NCBI RefSeq assembly: GCF_039522605.1 | Contig: NZ_BAAADS010000018.1 | Coordinates: 316,612 to 380,611, forward strand | Reading direction: 5' to 3' | DNA: 64,000 nucleotides | Origin: Lentibacillus siamensis | GTDB lineage: Bacteria; Bacillota; Bacilli; Bacillales; Amphibacillaceae | Part shown: piece after piece, positions 8,746 to 16,458 of the stretch | How the letters are laid out: each line of letters begins with the position of its first letter | Numbering within the stretch: position 1 is the stretch's first letter | The notes under the pieces: generated by a model | Seen by the model: the letters and a program-made list of their open reading frames with translations, nothing else | What the model was told of the DNA's origin: nothing | Databases searched by the model: none | Translations under genes and position numbers: made by a program

Positions 8746-9066
8746 ATGAAAGGTGGAAATATGGGTAACATGATGAAACAGATGCAAAAAATGCAAAAGA
8801 AAATGATGAAAGCGCAGGATGAACTGCATGAAATGACGTTTGAAGCATCCGCGGGCGGTGGCATGGTTACCGTAGTGGCAAATGGTAAAAAAGAAATTAC
8901 CGATGTGCAAATCAAGGAAGAAGTAGTTGATCCGGATGATGTGGAAATGCTGCAGGACCTTATTTTGACCGCGACAAACGATGTGATTAAACAAATTGAT
9001 GATAAAACAAATGATACGATGGGACAATTCACGAAAGGATTAAATATGCCTGGTGGAATGTTCTAA
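8746..9066 (+). CDS. ebfC: Nucleoid-associated protein EbfC/YbaB family
   Basis: A 106-residue DNA-binding dimer of the YbaB/EbfC family (B. subtilis YaaK). The N-terminus is a Met/Lys/Gln-rich helix (MMKQMQKMQKKMMKAQ), followed by the conserved GGGMVTVVANGKKEI beta segment and an acidic DPDDVEMLQDLI helix. Family members bind and bridge DNA; the precise role in Bacillaceae is unsettled. AAGGAGG precedes the ATG. It sits between dnaX and recR as in most bacteria. Confidence 0.93.
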   Translation: MKGGNMGNMMKQMQKMQKKMMKAQDELHEMTFEASAGGGMVTVVANGKKEITDVQIKEEVVDPDDVEMLQDLILTATNDVIKQIDDKTNDTMGQFTKGLNMPGGMF

Positions 9067-9098
9067 TTTCAGAACATCAACATGATGATTGACCGAAT

Positions 9099-9152
9099 TA
9101 AGAAAAACTTCGGCACTCACATCACGTGTGGGACTATGCCTGAGTTTTTCTA
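9099..9152. repeat. Short hairpin repeat, family H1, copy 1
   Basis: TTAAGAAAAACT ... AGTTTTTCTAA forms an inverted repeat extended by GGCA/TGCC. The first 19 bases from AAGAAAAACT are identical to the copy at 55747-55805. It lies in the ebfC-recR gap and ends four bases before the recR ribosome binding site, so it may fold in the transcript and affect recR expression. Confidence 0.7.
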
Positions 9153-9168
9153 ATTGGAGGCATATTGT

Positions 9169-9765
9169 ATGTATTATCCTGAGCCGATTTCCAGATTGAT
9201 AGACAGCTTTACAAAATTGCCGGGGATTGGACCGAAAACCGCTGTTCGACTGGCATTTTTTGTGTTAAATATGGAAGAAGATGATGTACTGGATTTTGCG
9301 AAATCATTAGTGAATGCGAAACGTGAATTGACTCATTGCTCCACCTGTGGTCATATAACTGATCAAGATCCATGTTCCATTTGTCAGGACACATCGAGGG
9401 ATCAGTCCATCATCTGTGTTGTGCAGGATCCGAAAGATGTCATTGCGATGGAAAAGATGAAAGAATTCTACGGGAAATATCACGTTTTGCATGGAGCCAT
9501 TTCACCTATGGACGGGATAGGACCTGAGGATATTAATGTGCCTGACCTCATCAACCGTTTGAAAGATGAGGAAGTGGAAGAATTGATTCTGGCTACAAAC
9601 CCGAACATTGAAGGGGAAGCAACGGCAATGTATATTTCAAAACTTGTTAAACCATCAGGGATAAAAACGACCCGAATTGCGCATGGTCTTCCTGTTGGCG
9701 GTGACCTGGAGTATGCGGATGAGGTTACACTCTCGAAAGCGTTAGAGGGAAGAAGGGATGTATAG
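9169..9765 (+). CDS. recR: Recombination mediator protein RecR
   Basis: Works with RecO and RecF to load RecA on SSB-coated gaps. The 198 residues equal B. subtilis RecR. They show a helix-hairpin-helix region (LPGIGPKTAVRLAF, 17-30), a four-cysteine zinc finger (Cys57, 60, 69, 72) and a Toprim domain with EGEATAMYISK. The start is the ATG at 9169 with TTGGAGG eight bases upstream; an upstream in-frame TTG at 9154 overlaps that ribosome binding site and is rejected. Confidence 0.96.
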   Translation: MYYPEPISRLIDSFTKLPGIGPKTAVRLAFFVLNMEEDDVLDFAKSLVNAKRELTHCSTCGHITDQDPCSICQDTSRDQSIICVVQDPKDVIAMEKMKEFYGKYHVLHGAISPMDGIGPEDINVPDLINRLKDEEVEELILATNPNIEGEATAMYISKLVKPSGIKTTRIAHGLPVGGDLEYADEVTLSKALEGRRDV

Positions 9766-9792
9766 CCTTTTCTTCTACACGGTGGATTGTAA

Positions 9793-9890
9793 GTTTTTTA
9801 GCAGTTAAGAAAGTATAAAATCCTTTCTTACTGCATAAGTGCAACTATGGCTGTCACCTAAAGGCTTGGTGACAACCAAGTTTTCTAATA
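9793..9890 (+). repeat. Double-hairpin repeat, family H2, copy 1
   Basis: Two adjacent inverted repeats: GCAGTTAAGAAAG ... CTTTCTTACTGC, then GGCTGTCACC ... GGTGACAACC, joined by AAGTGCAACTAT and ending CAAGTTTTCTAA. A closely similar first half and start of the second half recur at 10594-10655, and the second half recurs in weaker form at 50367-50408. Confidence 0.7.
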
Positions 9891-9922
9891 TAACGTCATC
9901 CATTTTAGATTTATGGATGGCC

Positions 9923-9975
9923 TTATAAGAAAAATGAAGGCACTTGCTGTCGGGCGAACACCAAGTTTTTCTAAA
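9923..9975. repeat. Short hairpin repeat, family H1, copy 2
   Basis: Starts CCTTATAAGAAAAA like the copy at 55747 and ends CAAGTTTTTCTAA. The internal part has diverged. It abuts the yaaL ribosome binding region. Confidence 0.6.
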
Positions 9976-9989
9976 AGTTGGGTGACAAC

Positions 9990-10208
9990 ATGGCTAAAAA
10001 GGTAAAAAAAAGAACGGTGGATGAGCAATTATTACAATCTATTTTTGCGTTGGAAAGGGAGTGGAAGCAGATTCAGGCTATCCTGGGAAAGAGTGTGGAA
10101 TCATCCTATGACGGGATGTTCACGGAGAAACTCGCGCGGGAAAAATATTTGTATCTGCTTCGGGAGGCACGGCGGCGAAAAATAAGTGCTGTACGATACA
10201 GTAAATAG
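9990..10208 (+). CDS. yaaL: DUF2508 family protein YaaL
   Basis: A 72-residue basic protein with KVKKRTVDEQLLQSIF, a central EREWKQIQ helix, and a C-terminal KYLYLLREARRRKI helix. It matches B. subtilis YaaL (74 residues) in length, pattern and position between recR and bofA. No function is established. The ATG at 9990 has GGGTGA a few bases upstream; a TTG at 9978 would add four residues. Confidence 0.85.
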   Translation: MAKKVKKRTVDEQLLQSIFALEREWKQIQAILGKSVESSYDGMFTEKLAREKYLYLLREARRRKISAVRYSK

Positions 10209-10278
10209 AATAATGTTCTTTTTCTTCATTCCTTTTCATATATAACTAGAAAGGGACAAGGAAAAGGAGTGATTTAAC

Positions 10279-10542
10279 TTGAGCTCAACACTGGTTATCT
10301 CGGTTATTGTCGGATTAATCGTTATTCTATTGTTCGTAGGTGCTCCTGTTAAACCAATGCGTTTTATCGCACATAGTACGATTAAGCTTGGGATTGGTAT
10401 TTTATTCTTATTTTTCTTTAATGTGTTCGGAGGGGCTATCGGGTTGCATATCCCGATCAATCTGTTTACCGTATCTGTATCCGGATTTCTCGGATTGTTT
10501 GGGCTGGGGTCACTTGCGGCCATTCACGTAATCCTGTTATAA
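10279..10542 (+). CDS. bofA: Inhibitor of pro-sigma-K processing
   Basis: Holds the SpoIVFB protease inactive, with SpoIVFA, in the outer forespore membrane until the sigma-G signal arrives. The protein is 87 residues, as in B. subtilis. It has two hydrophobic spans (about 4-22 and 35-55), a conserved NVFGGAIGLHIPIN segment, and a C-terminal hydrophobic GLGSLAAIHVILL. The start codon is TTG at 10279, nine bases after AAGGAGT; no ATG gives a full-length product. Confidence 0.92.
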   Translation: MSSTLVISVIVGLIVILLFVGAPVKPMRFIAHSTIKLGIGILFLFFFNVFGGAIGLHIPINLFTVSVSGFLGLFGLGSLAAIHVILL

Positions 10543-10555
10543 GCAAGTGTCTCAT

Positions 10556-10593
10556 GCATGTGAAATCGATGATGGATTTCCATGCACTTTTTT
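10556..10593 (+). terminator. Terminator after bofA
   Basis: GCATGTGAAATC and GGATTTCCATGC pair around GATGAT, followed by CTTTTTT. Confidence 0.8.
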
Positions 10594-10655
10594 GGCAGTT
10601 AAGAAAGCATAAAAGCCATTCTTACTGCAGTAAGTGCAACGATGGCTGTCACCTA
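10594..10655 (+). repeat. Double-hairpin repeat, family H2, copy 2
   Basis: GGCAGTTAAGAAAGCATAAA and TTCTTACTGCAG form the first hairpin. GTGCAACGATGGCTGTCACC follows as in copy 1, but the second hairpin is cut off after TATTTCAG. Confidence 0.65.
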
Positions 10656-10740
10656 TTTCAGAGATTGAAGAAAATGTGTAAAGAGATAAGCCTGCGCAGC
10701 ATATACTGAAGAAAAAGTTTCAATGATTCCAAGATTTCTT

Positions 10741-10770
10741 GTATAAAATTCGTTAGATTAGGAGATGCTA
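10741..10770 (+). promoter_or_regulatory. Sigma-F promoter of csfB
   Basis: GTATA, 15 bases, GGAGATGCTA fits the sigma-F consensus GYWTA-N15-GGNRANANTW with one mismatch. It lies 18 bases before the csfB start; csfB is a forespore sigma-F gene in B. subtilis. Confidence 0.75.
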
Positions 10771-10788
10771 ACTAACGGAGGTGGGGAG

Positions 10789-10980
10789 ATGAAACAAGTA
10801 ATTTCACATGAACGGTGCGGTATTTGCGAAGAGGAGAAAGAACGAGGAATCCATTTATACAAACTGTTTATCTGTTGTGAATGTGAACGAAACATGATTC
10901 ACACGGAACCACGTGAGGAAAAATATCACTATTATCTTCAAAAATTAAAAAATATGAATCAGCCAACTTTACACTCATAA
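10789..10980 (+). CDS. csfB: Anti-sigma-G/sigma-E factor Gin (CsfB)
   Basis: Binds and inhibits sigma-G in the forespore (and late sigma-E in the mother cell), preventing premature switching between sporulation sigma factors. The 63-residue protein has the zinc-ribbon layout CGIC ... CCEC and the conserved GIHLYKLFIC segment. Its tail, YYLQKLKNMNQPTLHS, closely resembles that of B. subtilis CsfB (64 residues). GGAGG lies seven bases before the ATG at 10789; an in-frame ATG at 10765 is upstream of that site and within the promoter. Confidence 0.93.
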   Translation: MKQVISHERCGICEEEKERGIHLYKLFICCECERNMIHTEPREEKYHYYLQKLKNMNQPTLHS

Positions 10981-11011
10981 GCTTTTGCGGTTTTCTGCAA
11001 AGGCTTTTTTT
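10978..11011 (+). terminator. Terminator after csfB
   Basis: AAGCTTTTGCGG and CTGCAAAGGCTT pair around a TTTT loop, followed by a run of T. Confidence 0.75.
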
Positions 11012-11124
11012 CTGTTTGAGAGATAGTTTGATTGATGGTGGTTTTATTCGGCGACTTTTGGTCAAAGTACGGCGGGCAGGGGTTTTCACCAGATAAATGT
11101 GCCGGGTGTTTGCGCGATTGCTTC

Positions 11125-11153
11125 TTGTAACATTCGGGCGTATCCATTATGGT
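11125..11153 (+). promoter_or_regulatory. Sigma-A promoter of the decarboxylase-tmk operon
   Basis: TTGTAA, 17 bases, TATGGT, 42 bases before the start of the decarboxylase gene. Confidence 0.55.
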
Positions 11154-11195
11154 AACCTTATAAGTAATACATACAAACAAAGAGGAAAGATTACA

Positions 11196-12614
11196 ATGAA
11201 ACACAATCAGCAGGCAACCCCGTTATTTAATGCATTGAAACAATTTGCAAATCATGACCCGATTTCTTTTCACGTCCCTGGACATAAAAACGGAGAGCTT
11301 TTTCCACGGTTGGCCCGTGAATATTACCAGTCTGTTTTACCGCTTGATATGACTGAATTATCAGGGCTGGATGACCTTCATGCTCCACATGATGTTATTA
11401 AGGAAGCACAGGATCTGGCCGCAGCTTATTTTGGGGCGGAACAGACCCATTTTCTGGTTGGTGGCAGTACCGCGGGAAACATGGCCATGATATTGGCCGT
11501 CTGTTCTGCGGGGGAAAAGATAATTGTGCAGCGCAACAGCCATAAATCCATTTTCAACGGTTTGGAGTTGAGCGGTGCCAGTCCTGTTTTTATAGCCCCG
11601 GAATTTAACCATTCAGTTAATCGGTATACGGCACCTGATTTGGATACATTAAAAAAATCGTTGGCACAACACCCGGATGCAAAAGCGGTGGTGCTGACCT
11701 ACCCGGATTATTTTGGTCAAACTTTTGCTGTAAAAGAAATGATTGACCATGCACATGAATATAATATACCAGTGCTTGTTGATGAAGCACATGGTGTCCA
11801 TTTTTCCACGGATAATAATTTTCCGGCATCGTCACTTGATCTGGGAGCGGATGCGGTTGTCCAGTCTGCACATAAAATGGCACCTGCCATGACGATGGGA
11901 TCCTTCCTGCATGTGAATTCCAGCAGGATTGACGGCAACCGGGTGACACATTATCTGCAGATGCTTCAGTCAAGCAGTCCTTCCTATCCAATAATGGCGT
12001 CGCTGGATATTGCTCGGTATTTTCTTGCCAGTTTGTCAACGGATGAAATGGAGGACGTTATGAAAAGTGCCAGTCGTGTAAAAGAAATTCTGAATGAGAA
12101 TGATGCGTGGCACGTGCTTTCGGCAGATGATCCATTGAAAATAACGTTGCAGATGCACCACGGTATTTCTGCACATGAGGTGTCTGGTTTGTTTGAAAAG
12201 GAAGGGGTTTATCCGGAGCTTGCCACACATAATCAGATTTTGCTGATTCACGGGCTCACCCCATTTAAACATTACAAAGAACTGAAAAATGGGATAATCC
12301 GTGTTAGAGAACAATTAAAAAATATCCGGAATCATGCTACAATAGAGATAGGAAATCTATTTACAAAGCAGATTCAGGAACTTGCGATGCCCTATCAGAC
12401 GATGCCACAACGATACACCACGAAAATTCCGCTCAGTCAGTCGGCTGGCTGTATAGCGGCAGAGGCAATAACACCTTATCCGCCCGGAATACCTTTTATC
12501 CTGAAAGGTGAGCGGATTACAGAAACACACATCAGTATTATCAAACAACTGATTCATCAGGGTGCAGCCATACAACATGATAATGTCACTCAGGGAGTCA
12601 GCGTTTTTAAATAA
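11196..12614 (+). CDS. yaaO: Orn/Lys/Arg decarboxylase family PLP enzyme (YaaO-like)
   Basis: A 472-residue fold-type I PLP enzyme of the short biodegradative decarboxylase group, without the N-terminal wing domain. The PLP site is VDEAHG (195-200) with SAHKMAPAM, where Lys227 forms the Schiff base. The N-terminal FHVPGHKNG is a family signature. It is the positional counterpart of B. subtilis yaaO (480 residues), which precedes tmk. The substrate (arginine, lysine or ornithine) cannot be decided by eye. The start is the ATG at 11196 with AGAGGA upstream; a longer frame from 11097 crosses the promoter and is rejected. Confidence 0.88.
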   Translation: MKHNQQATPLFNALKQFANHDPISFHVPGHKNGELFPRLAREYYQSVLPLDMTELSGLDDLHAPHDVIKEAQDLAAAYFGAEQTHFLVGGSTAGNMAMILAVCSAGEKIIVQRNSHKSIFNGLELSGASPVFIAPEFNHSVNRYTAPDLDTLKKSLAQHPDAKAVVLTYPDYFGQTFAVKEMIDHAHEYNIPVLVDEAHGVHFSTDNNFPASSLDLGADAVVQSAHKMAPAMTMGSFLHVNSSRIDGNRVTHYLQMLQSSSPSYPIMASLDIARYFLASLSTDEMEDVMKSASRVKEILNENDAWHVLSADDPLKITLQMHHGISAHEVSGLFEKEGVYPELATHNQILLIHGLTPFKHYKELKNGIIRVREQLKNIRNHATIEIGNLFTKQIQELAMPYQTMPQRYTTKIPLSQSAGCIAAEAITPYPPGIPFILKGERITETHISIIKQLIHQGAAIQHDNVTQGVSVFK

Positions 12615-12628
12615 AGGAGCAAACTTAA

Positions 12629-13264
12629 GTGAACGGATACTTTGTAACATTTGAAGGTGGCGAGGGTGCCGGTAAATCATCCATTCTTCAGGCTGCCGCA
12701 CAAAAACTGTCAGAATTGGGATACGATATATTAGCAACCCGGGAGCCCGGTGGAATTGAAATCGCTGAAAAAATCCGGCATATCATCCTTGACCCGCAAA
12801 ATACAGCAATGGATAGCCGAACGGAAGCGCTTTTGTATGCAGCTGCACGCCGACAGCATTTGGTTGAAAAGGTATTGCCCGCTCTTGAACAGGGAAAACT
12901 GGTACTGTGTGACCGCTTTATCGACAGCAGTCTGGCGTATCAGGGGTATGCGAGAGGTTTGAATGTGGATGAAGTGTTATCAATCAATCAATTTGCCATT
13001 CAGGATTGTATGCCGGACATGACACTTTTTTTTGATATTGAACCAAAAAAAGGGTTAGCACGTATTACGGCGAATAAAGAAAGAGAACAAAACAGACTGG
13101 ATCTCGAAAAACTTCCGTTTCATGAATATGTTTACGAAGCGTACCAGTTACTTGTTTCTCAATTTCCGGATCGTATTCATGTTATCAATGCGGACCAGGG
13201 CTTTGACCAGGTTGAAAAGGATGCTGTGGATACCATTATTTCCTGTTTTACCAATAAAGCGTAA
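12629..13264 (+). CDS. tmk: Thymidylate kinase
   Basis: Phosphorylates dTMP to dTDP. The 211-residue P-loop kinase has GGEGAGKS (10-17), the DR motif in CDRFIDSSLAYQG, and a basic LID region (ITANKEREQNRLD). The start is GTG at 12629, nine bases after AAAGGAG. It directly follows the decarboxylase gene and precedes darA, as in B. subtilis. Confidence 0.95.
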   Translation: MNGYFVTFEGGEGAGKSSILQAAAQKLSELGYDILATREPGGIEIAEKIRHIILDPQNTAMDSRTEALLYAAARRQHLVEKVLPALEQGKLVLCDRFIDSSLAYQGYARGLNVDEVLSINQFAIQDCMPDMTLFFDIEPKKGLARITANKEREQNRLDLEKLPFHEYVYEAYQLLVSQFPDRIHVINADQGFDQVEKDAVDTIISCFTNKA

Positions 13265-13278
13265 GGGAGGTAAGAAAA

Positions 13279-13608
13279 ATGAAGCTGATTATTGCTGTTG
13301 TTCAGGACAAAGACACCAATCGCCTGACAGATGCGTTGGGCGGGGAGAATTTCAAAACAACGAAGCTTGCAACAACAGGCGGATTTTTAAAAGAAGGCAA
13401 TACCACCCTGATGATTGGCTGTGAGGACGAATATGTTGATGAAGCGCTGAATATTATTCGGGATAACTGCTCACAGCGCGAACAAATGGTAGCACCAATC
13501 TCGCCGATGGGCGGAAATGCAGACTCCTATATACCAAAGCCTGTCAAAGTCGAAGTAGGCGGCGCAACCGTATTTATCCTGCCAATTGAACAATTTATGC
13601 AGTTTTAA
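13279..13608 (+). CDS. darA: Cyclic di-AMP receptor, PII-like DarA
   Basis: A 109-residue PII-like trimer subunit that binds c-di-AMP (B. subtilis DarA/YaaQ, same length). The pattern MKLIIAVVQDKD, TTGGFLKEGNTTLMIG and the C-terminal GGATVFILPIEQFMQF are characteristic. The downstream partner is unknown; in B. subtilis the receptor helps keep growth balanced when c-di-AMP is disturbed. GGGAGGT precedes the ATG. In B. subtilis yaaR and then holB follow; here a repeat element occupies the place of yaaR. Confidence 0.95.
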   Translation: MKLIIAVVQDKDTNRLTDALGGENFKTTKLATTGGFLKEGNTTLMIGCEDEYVDEALNIIRDNCSQREQMVAPISPMGGNADSYIPKPVKVEVGGATVFILPIEQFMQF

Positions 13609-13672
13609 TACAAAAGTGAAGACTGTGCAACATGAGGCTGGAATACAGCTAAACCTTCAATTTACTATTTTA

Positions 13673-13863
13673 GCGGAGGAAATATACGTAGACTCCAGCG
13701 GGAGGAAAGGCATAGGTGAGACTCCGAAGTGCGTATGCACGAGGAGGCTCACCAGCCGCCCGCGGTAAAGAAGACACAGCGAAAGTGTTTTTCTTGAGCT
13801 GATGTCGCACTTATGCTGGCAGTGAAAGCGAAGTATATTTCCGGAGCGGATTATATGCACCAA
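13673..13863 (+). repeat. Palindromic interspersed element (family P), full copy 1
   Basis: Begins GGAAATATACGTAGACTCC and ends GTATATTTCCGG, giving 10-bp perfect terminal inverted repeats (GGAAATATAC / GTATATTTCC). Inside are GGTGAGACTCC / GGAGGCTCACC and AGCGGGAGG / CCGCCCGCGG pairs, then AAAGAAGACACAGCGAAAGT and CTTATGCTGGCAGTGAAAGC. The flank TTATATGCACCAA after the right end is shared with the copy at 16165. No coding potential. It fills most of the darA-holB gap, where B. subtilis has yaaR. Confidence 0.85.
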
Positions 13864-13896
13864 TTCACATATATAATATTCTAAGGACTGGTAACT

Positions 13897-14892
13897 ATGA
13901 AAACGTGGTCTGAGGTTGCTGAAATACAGCCACTGGCAAGCAGGATCATTACAAACAGCATAATAAAGGACCGTATATCACATGCGTACTTAATCCAAGG
14001 CGCACGGGGAACCGGGAAAAAAACAATCGCCCTGCTGCTTGCCAAGACCGTTTTCTGCACGAATAAAACAGATTCAGAACCTTGCTTGGAATGCAATGCC
14101 TGCAAACGCATTGAGTCCGGAAACCATCCCGATTTACATTGGATTGAACCGGATCCGGACAGGCAATCCATTCGAAAGGAACAAATTGACCATTTGCAAA
14201 AGGAATTTAATTACTCCGGCATGGAATCCAACAAAAAGGTCTATGTTATTTCGGATGCCGATACATTAACGATGAATGCGGCGAATCGCATTCTGAAATT
14301 TTTGGAGGAACCAGGTAAGGAAACAACTGCAATCATGCTGACGGATAACAGCCAGTCGATTATTCCTACTATCCGTTCGCGCTGTCAGATTATTGATTTG
14401 AAACCGCTGAATCCGAATGCTTTCCGCAAGCAGCTTATTGAATCAGGCATGTCAGAACGGGATGCTTGGCTAATGAGTGCACTTACAAATAATTTGGATG
14501 ATGCGTTTTCATGGACTGCAGATGAGTGGTTTGCGCAGTCACGAAAGTTAATGATACAATTGATAGAAATGTTTTCGCGGAATCCAAATGAGATTTTTTT
14601 GTTTGTTCACAATCAGTGGATGCCTCATTTCAAGGATCGGAAACAGCAGGAGCAAGGACTTGATTTATTGCTTCTTGCATTTAAAGATATACTATACTTT
14701 CATATCGGTAAGCAGGAGGGAATGGCAGTTTTCCAACAGGATGGTGATCAAATAGAGAACCTCTCGATGTTTTTTTCACAGGTACAACTGCTGGACATTC
14801 TGAACAAACTTCTGGAAGCCAAACGGAAGCTGAAGCAGAATGTCAACCCGACGCTCGTGATGGAGCAGCTTGCCGTTCAAATACAGAGGTGA
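13897..14892 (+). CDS. holB: DNA polymerase III delta-prime subunit
   Basis: A 331-residue clamp-loader subunit. It has a P-loop-like GARGTGKKTIA near residue 33, a zinc site in CLECNACKRI preceded by FC, and the RSRCQI sensor motif. It pairs with DnaX and HolA in the loader. The ATG at 13897 follows AAGGACTGG. Its stop overlaps the start region of ricT, so the two are likely co-translated. Confidence 0.93.
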   Translation: MKTWSEVAEIQPLASRIITNSIIKDRISHAYLIQGARGTGKKTIALLLAKTVFCTNKTDSEPCLECNACKRIESGNHPDLHWIEPDPDRQSIRKEQIDHLQKEFNYSGMESNKKVYVISDADTLTMNAANRILKFLEEPGKETTAIMLTDNSQSIIPTIRSRCQIIDLKPLNPNAFRKQLIESGMSERDAWLMSALTNNLDDAFSWTADEWFAQSRKLMIQLIEMFSRNPNEIFLFVHNQWMPHFKDRKQQEQGLDLLLLAFKDILYFHIGKQEGMAVFQQDGDQIENLSMFFSQVQLLDILNKLLEAKRKLKQNVNPTLVMEQLAVQIQR

Positions 14893-14897
14893 TATAC

Positions 14898-15725
14898 ATG
14901 ATTGAAGTAATTGGTGTCCGTTTTAAAAAAGCGGGTAAAATATATTATTTTGATCCTGGAGACAATGATATAGAAGTAGACAAATATGTTGTTGTTGAAA
15001 CGGTTCGGGGTGTGGAATTTGGCAAGGTGGTTATTAGGAATAAACAGGTTGATGAGGAAGATGTTGTGCTTCCATTGAAAAAAGTGCTTCGGATTGCTGA
15101 TGAGAAAGATAAGCTGACCGTAACTGAAAATCAGCAGCATGCCGAACGTGCTTTTGCCACCTGTGCAAACAAAATTGCCGACCATCAGCTGGACATGAAT
15201 CTGGTGGAAGTGGAATACACATTTGACCGCAATAAATTAATCTTTTATTTTACTGCCGACGGGCGTGTGGACTTCCGTAACCTGGTAAAGGATTTGGCTT
15301 CGCAATTTAAAACCCGTATTGAACTTAGACAAATTGGAGTACGGGATGAAGCAAAAATGCTTGGAGGCATAGGTCCTTGCGGAAGAATGCTTTGCTGCTC
15401 AACGTTCCTCGGTGATTTTGAACCGGTATCCATCAAAATGGCCAAAGATCAGAACCTTTCACTCAATCCAGCCAAAATTTCCGGATTGTGTGGCCGGCTT
15501 ATGTGCTGCCTCAAATATGAAAACGATGATTATGAGACAGCCAAGCGTGAATTGCCTGATATGGGTGAGAAAATTACAACGCCATATGGTGATGGAAAAG
15601 TAGTTGGCTTGAATATGCTGGAGAGGATTATACACATAGAAATACCTGAAAAAGAACGGGTAATTGAATATACGTTAGATGAACTGATTGATGAAGGAAT
15701 TATTACTGCACAAGCCACAGAGTAG
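14898..15725 (+). CDS. ricT: RicT (YaaT), PSP1-domain Y-complex protein
   Basis: Member of the RicA-RicF-RicT complex that carries Fe-S clusters and acts with RNase Y in mRNA maturation, with effects on sporulation, competence and biofilm in B. subtilis. The 275 residues (equal to B. subtilis YaaT) show the PSP1 C-terminal signature with paired cysteines: GPCGRMLCC and GLCGRLMCC. The start is the ATG at 14898 after GAGGTGAT; a GTG at 14889 overlaps the holB stop and lacks a site. Confidence 0.94.
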   Translation: MIEVIGVRFKKAGKIYYFDPGDNDIEVDKYVVVETVRGVEFGKVVIRNKQVDEEDVVLPLKKVLRIADEKDKLTVTENQQHAERAFATCANKIADHQLDMNLVEVEYTFDRNKLIFYFTADGRVDFRNLVKDLASQFKTRIELRQIGVRDEAKMLGGIGPCGRMLCCSTFLGDFEPVSIKMAKDQNLSLNPAKISGLCGRLMCCLKYENDDYETAKRELPDMGEKITTPYGDGKVVGLNMLERIIHIEIPEKERVIEYTLDELIDEGIITAQATE

Positions 15726-15739
15726 TGGGGTGATCGGGC

Positions 15740-16084
15740 GTGAAAAAGAGACAAATTTTTGATCAGGTATCAGATATGGAAGAACAAATAGGCGAATTAT
15801 ATGAACAGCTTGGTGATTTAAAGGGGAAATTAAGTGATCTCCTCGAGGAAAATCACCGTCTGGAAATGGAAAATCATCATTTGCGTAATCGCTTGAATGA
15901 CTCCGATGAGGATTTTAAAGATGATGAGATTGTTAACCCCGCCAAGGATGTTCCGGGTGAGGGCTATGATAATCTTGCACGGTTGTATGAAGAGGGATTT
16001 CATATTTGCAACGTCCATTTCGGCACCCCCCGTCAGGATGAGGATTGCCTGTTCTGTCTATTGTTTTTAAATAAAACGAAATAG
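15740..16084 (+). CDS. yabA: Replication initiation control protein YabA
   Basis: Binds DnaA and DnaN and restrains re-initiation at oriC. The 114 residues have an N-terminal leucine-zipper coiled coil (about 1-55, heptads in LYEQLGDLKGKLSDLLEENHRL), a linker, and a C-terminal zinc domain with HICNVHFG ... DCLFC. B. subtilis YabA is 119. The start is GTG at 15740 with GGGGTGAT upstream. Confidence 0.94.
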   Translation: MKKRQIFDQVSDMEEQIGELYEQLGDLKGKLSDLLEENHRLEMENHHLRNRLNDSDEDFKDDEIVNPAKDVPGEGYDNLARLYEEGFHICNVHFGTPRQDEDCLFCLLFLNKTK

Positions 16085-16096
16085 GGAAATATCGGT

Positions 16097-16129
16097 GGCT
16101 GTCTCTATTGTTTGGGGGACAGTCTTTTT
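16097..16129 (+). terminator. Terminator after yabA
   Basis: GGCTGTCTC pairs with GGGACAGTC (two G-T wobbles), followed by TTTTTA. Confidence 0.75.
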
Positions 16130-16164
16130 AATAGGCTGGGATATAATTATAATGTTTAATTTTA

Positions 16165-16436
16165 AGCGTAGGAAATATACGTAGACTCCAGCGGGAGGAA
16201 AGGCCTAGGTGAGACTCGTAGTGCGACGAGCATTACTTCTACCGAATATGCTACGAGTTGCGAGGAGTGCTGCTTCTCCGAATATGCTTGCAACACGGCG
16301 AGCACCATGCACGAAGAGGCTCATCAGCCGCCCGCGGTAAAGAAGACACAGCGAAAGTGATTTTCTTGAGCTGATGTCGCACTTATGCTCGAAAGTGAAA
16401 GCGAAGTATATTTCCGGAGCGAGTTATATGCACCAA
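16165..16436 (+). repeat. Palindromic interspersed element (family P), full copy 2 with expanded centre
   Basis: Shares the outer parts of the 13673 copy: GGAAATATACGTAGACTCC at the left, AAGAAGACACAGCGAAAGTG in the right half, GTATATTTCCGGAGCG at the end, and the TTATATGCACCAA flank. The centre (about 16215-16310) is longer and holds two imperfect direct units, each containing GAATATGCT, that fold as CTCGTAG/CTACGAG and TTGCGAG/CTTGCAA hairpins. It occupies most of the 374-base gap between yabA and the methyltransferase gene. Confidence 0.85.
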
Positions 16437-16458
16437 ATACTGCAGAAAGGTTTTTAAA

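Noticed and set aside
10670..10705. Alternative sigma-F/G promoter for csfB at GTGTAAAGAG ... CATATACT
   Set aside because: Spacing and -10 fit neither consensus; the match at 10741-10770 is clearly better.
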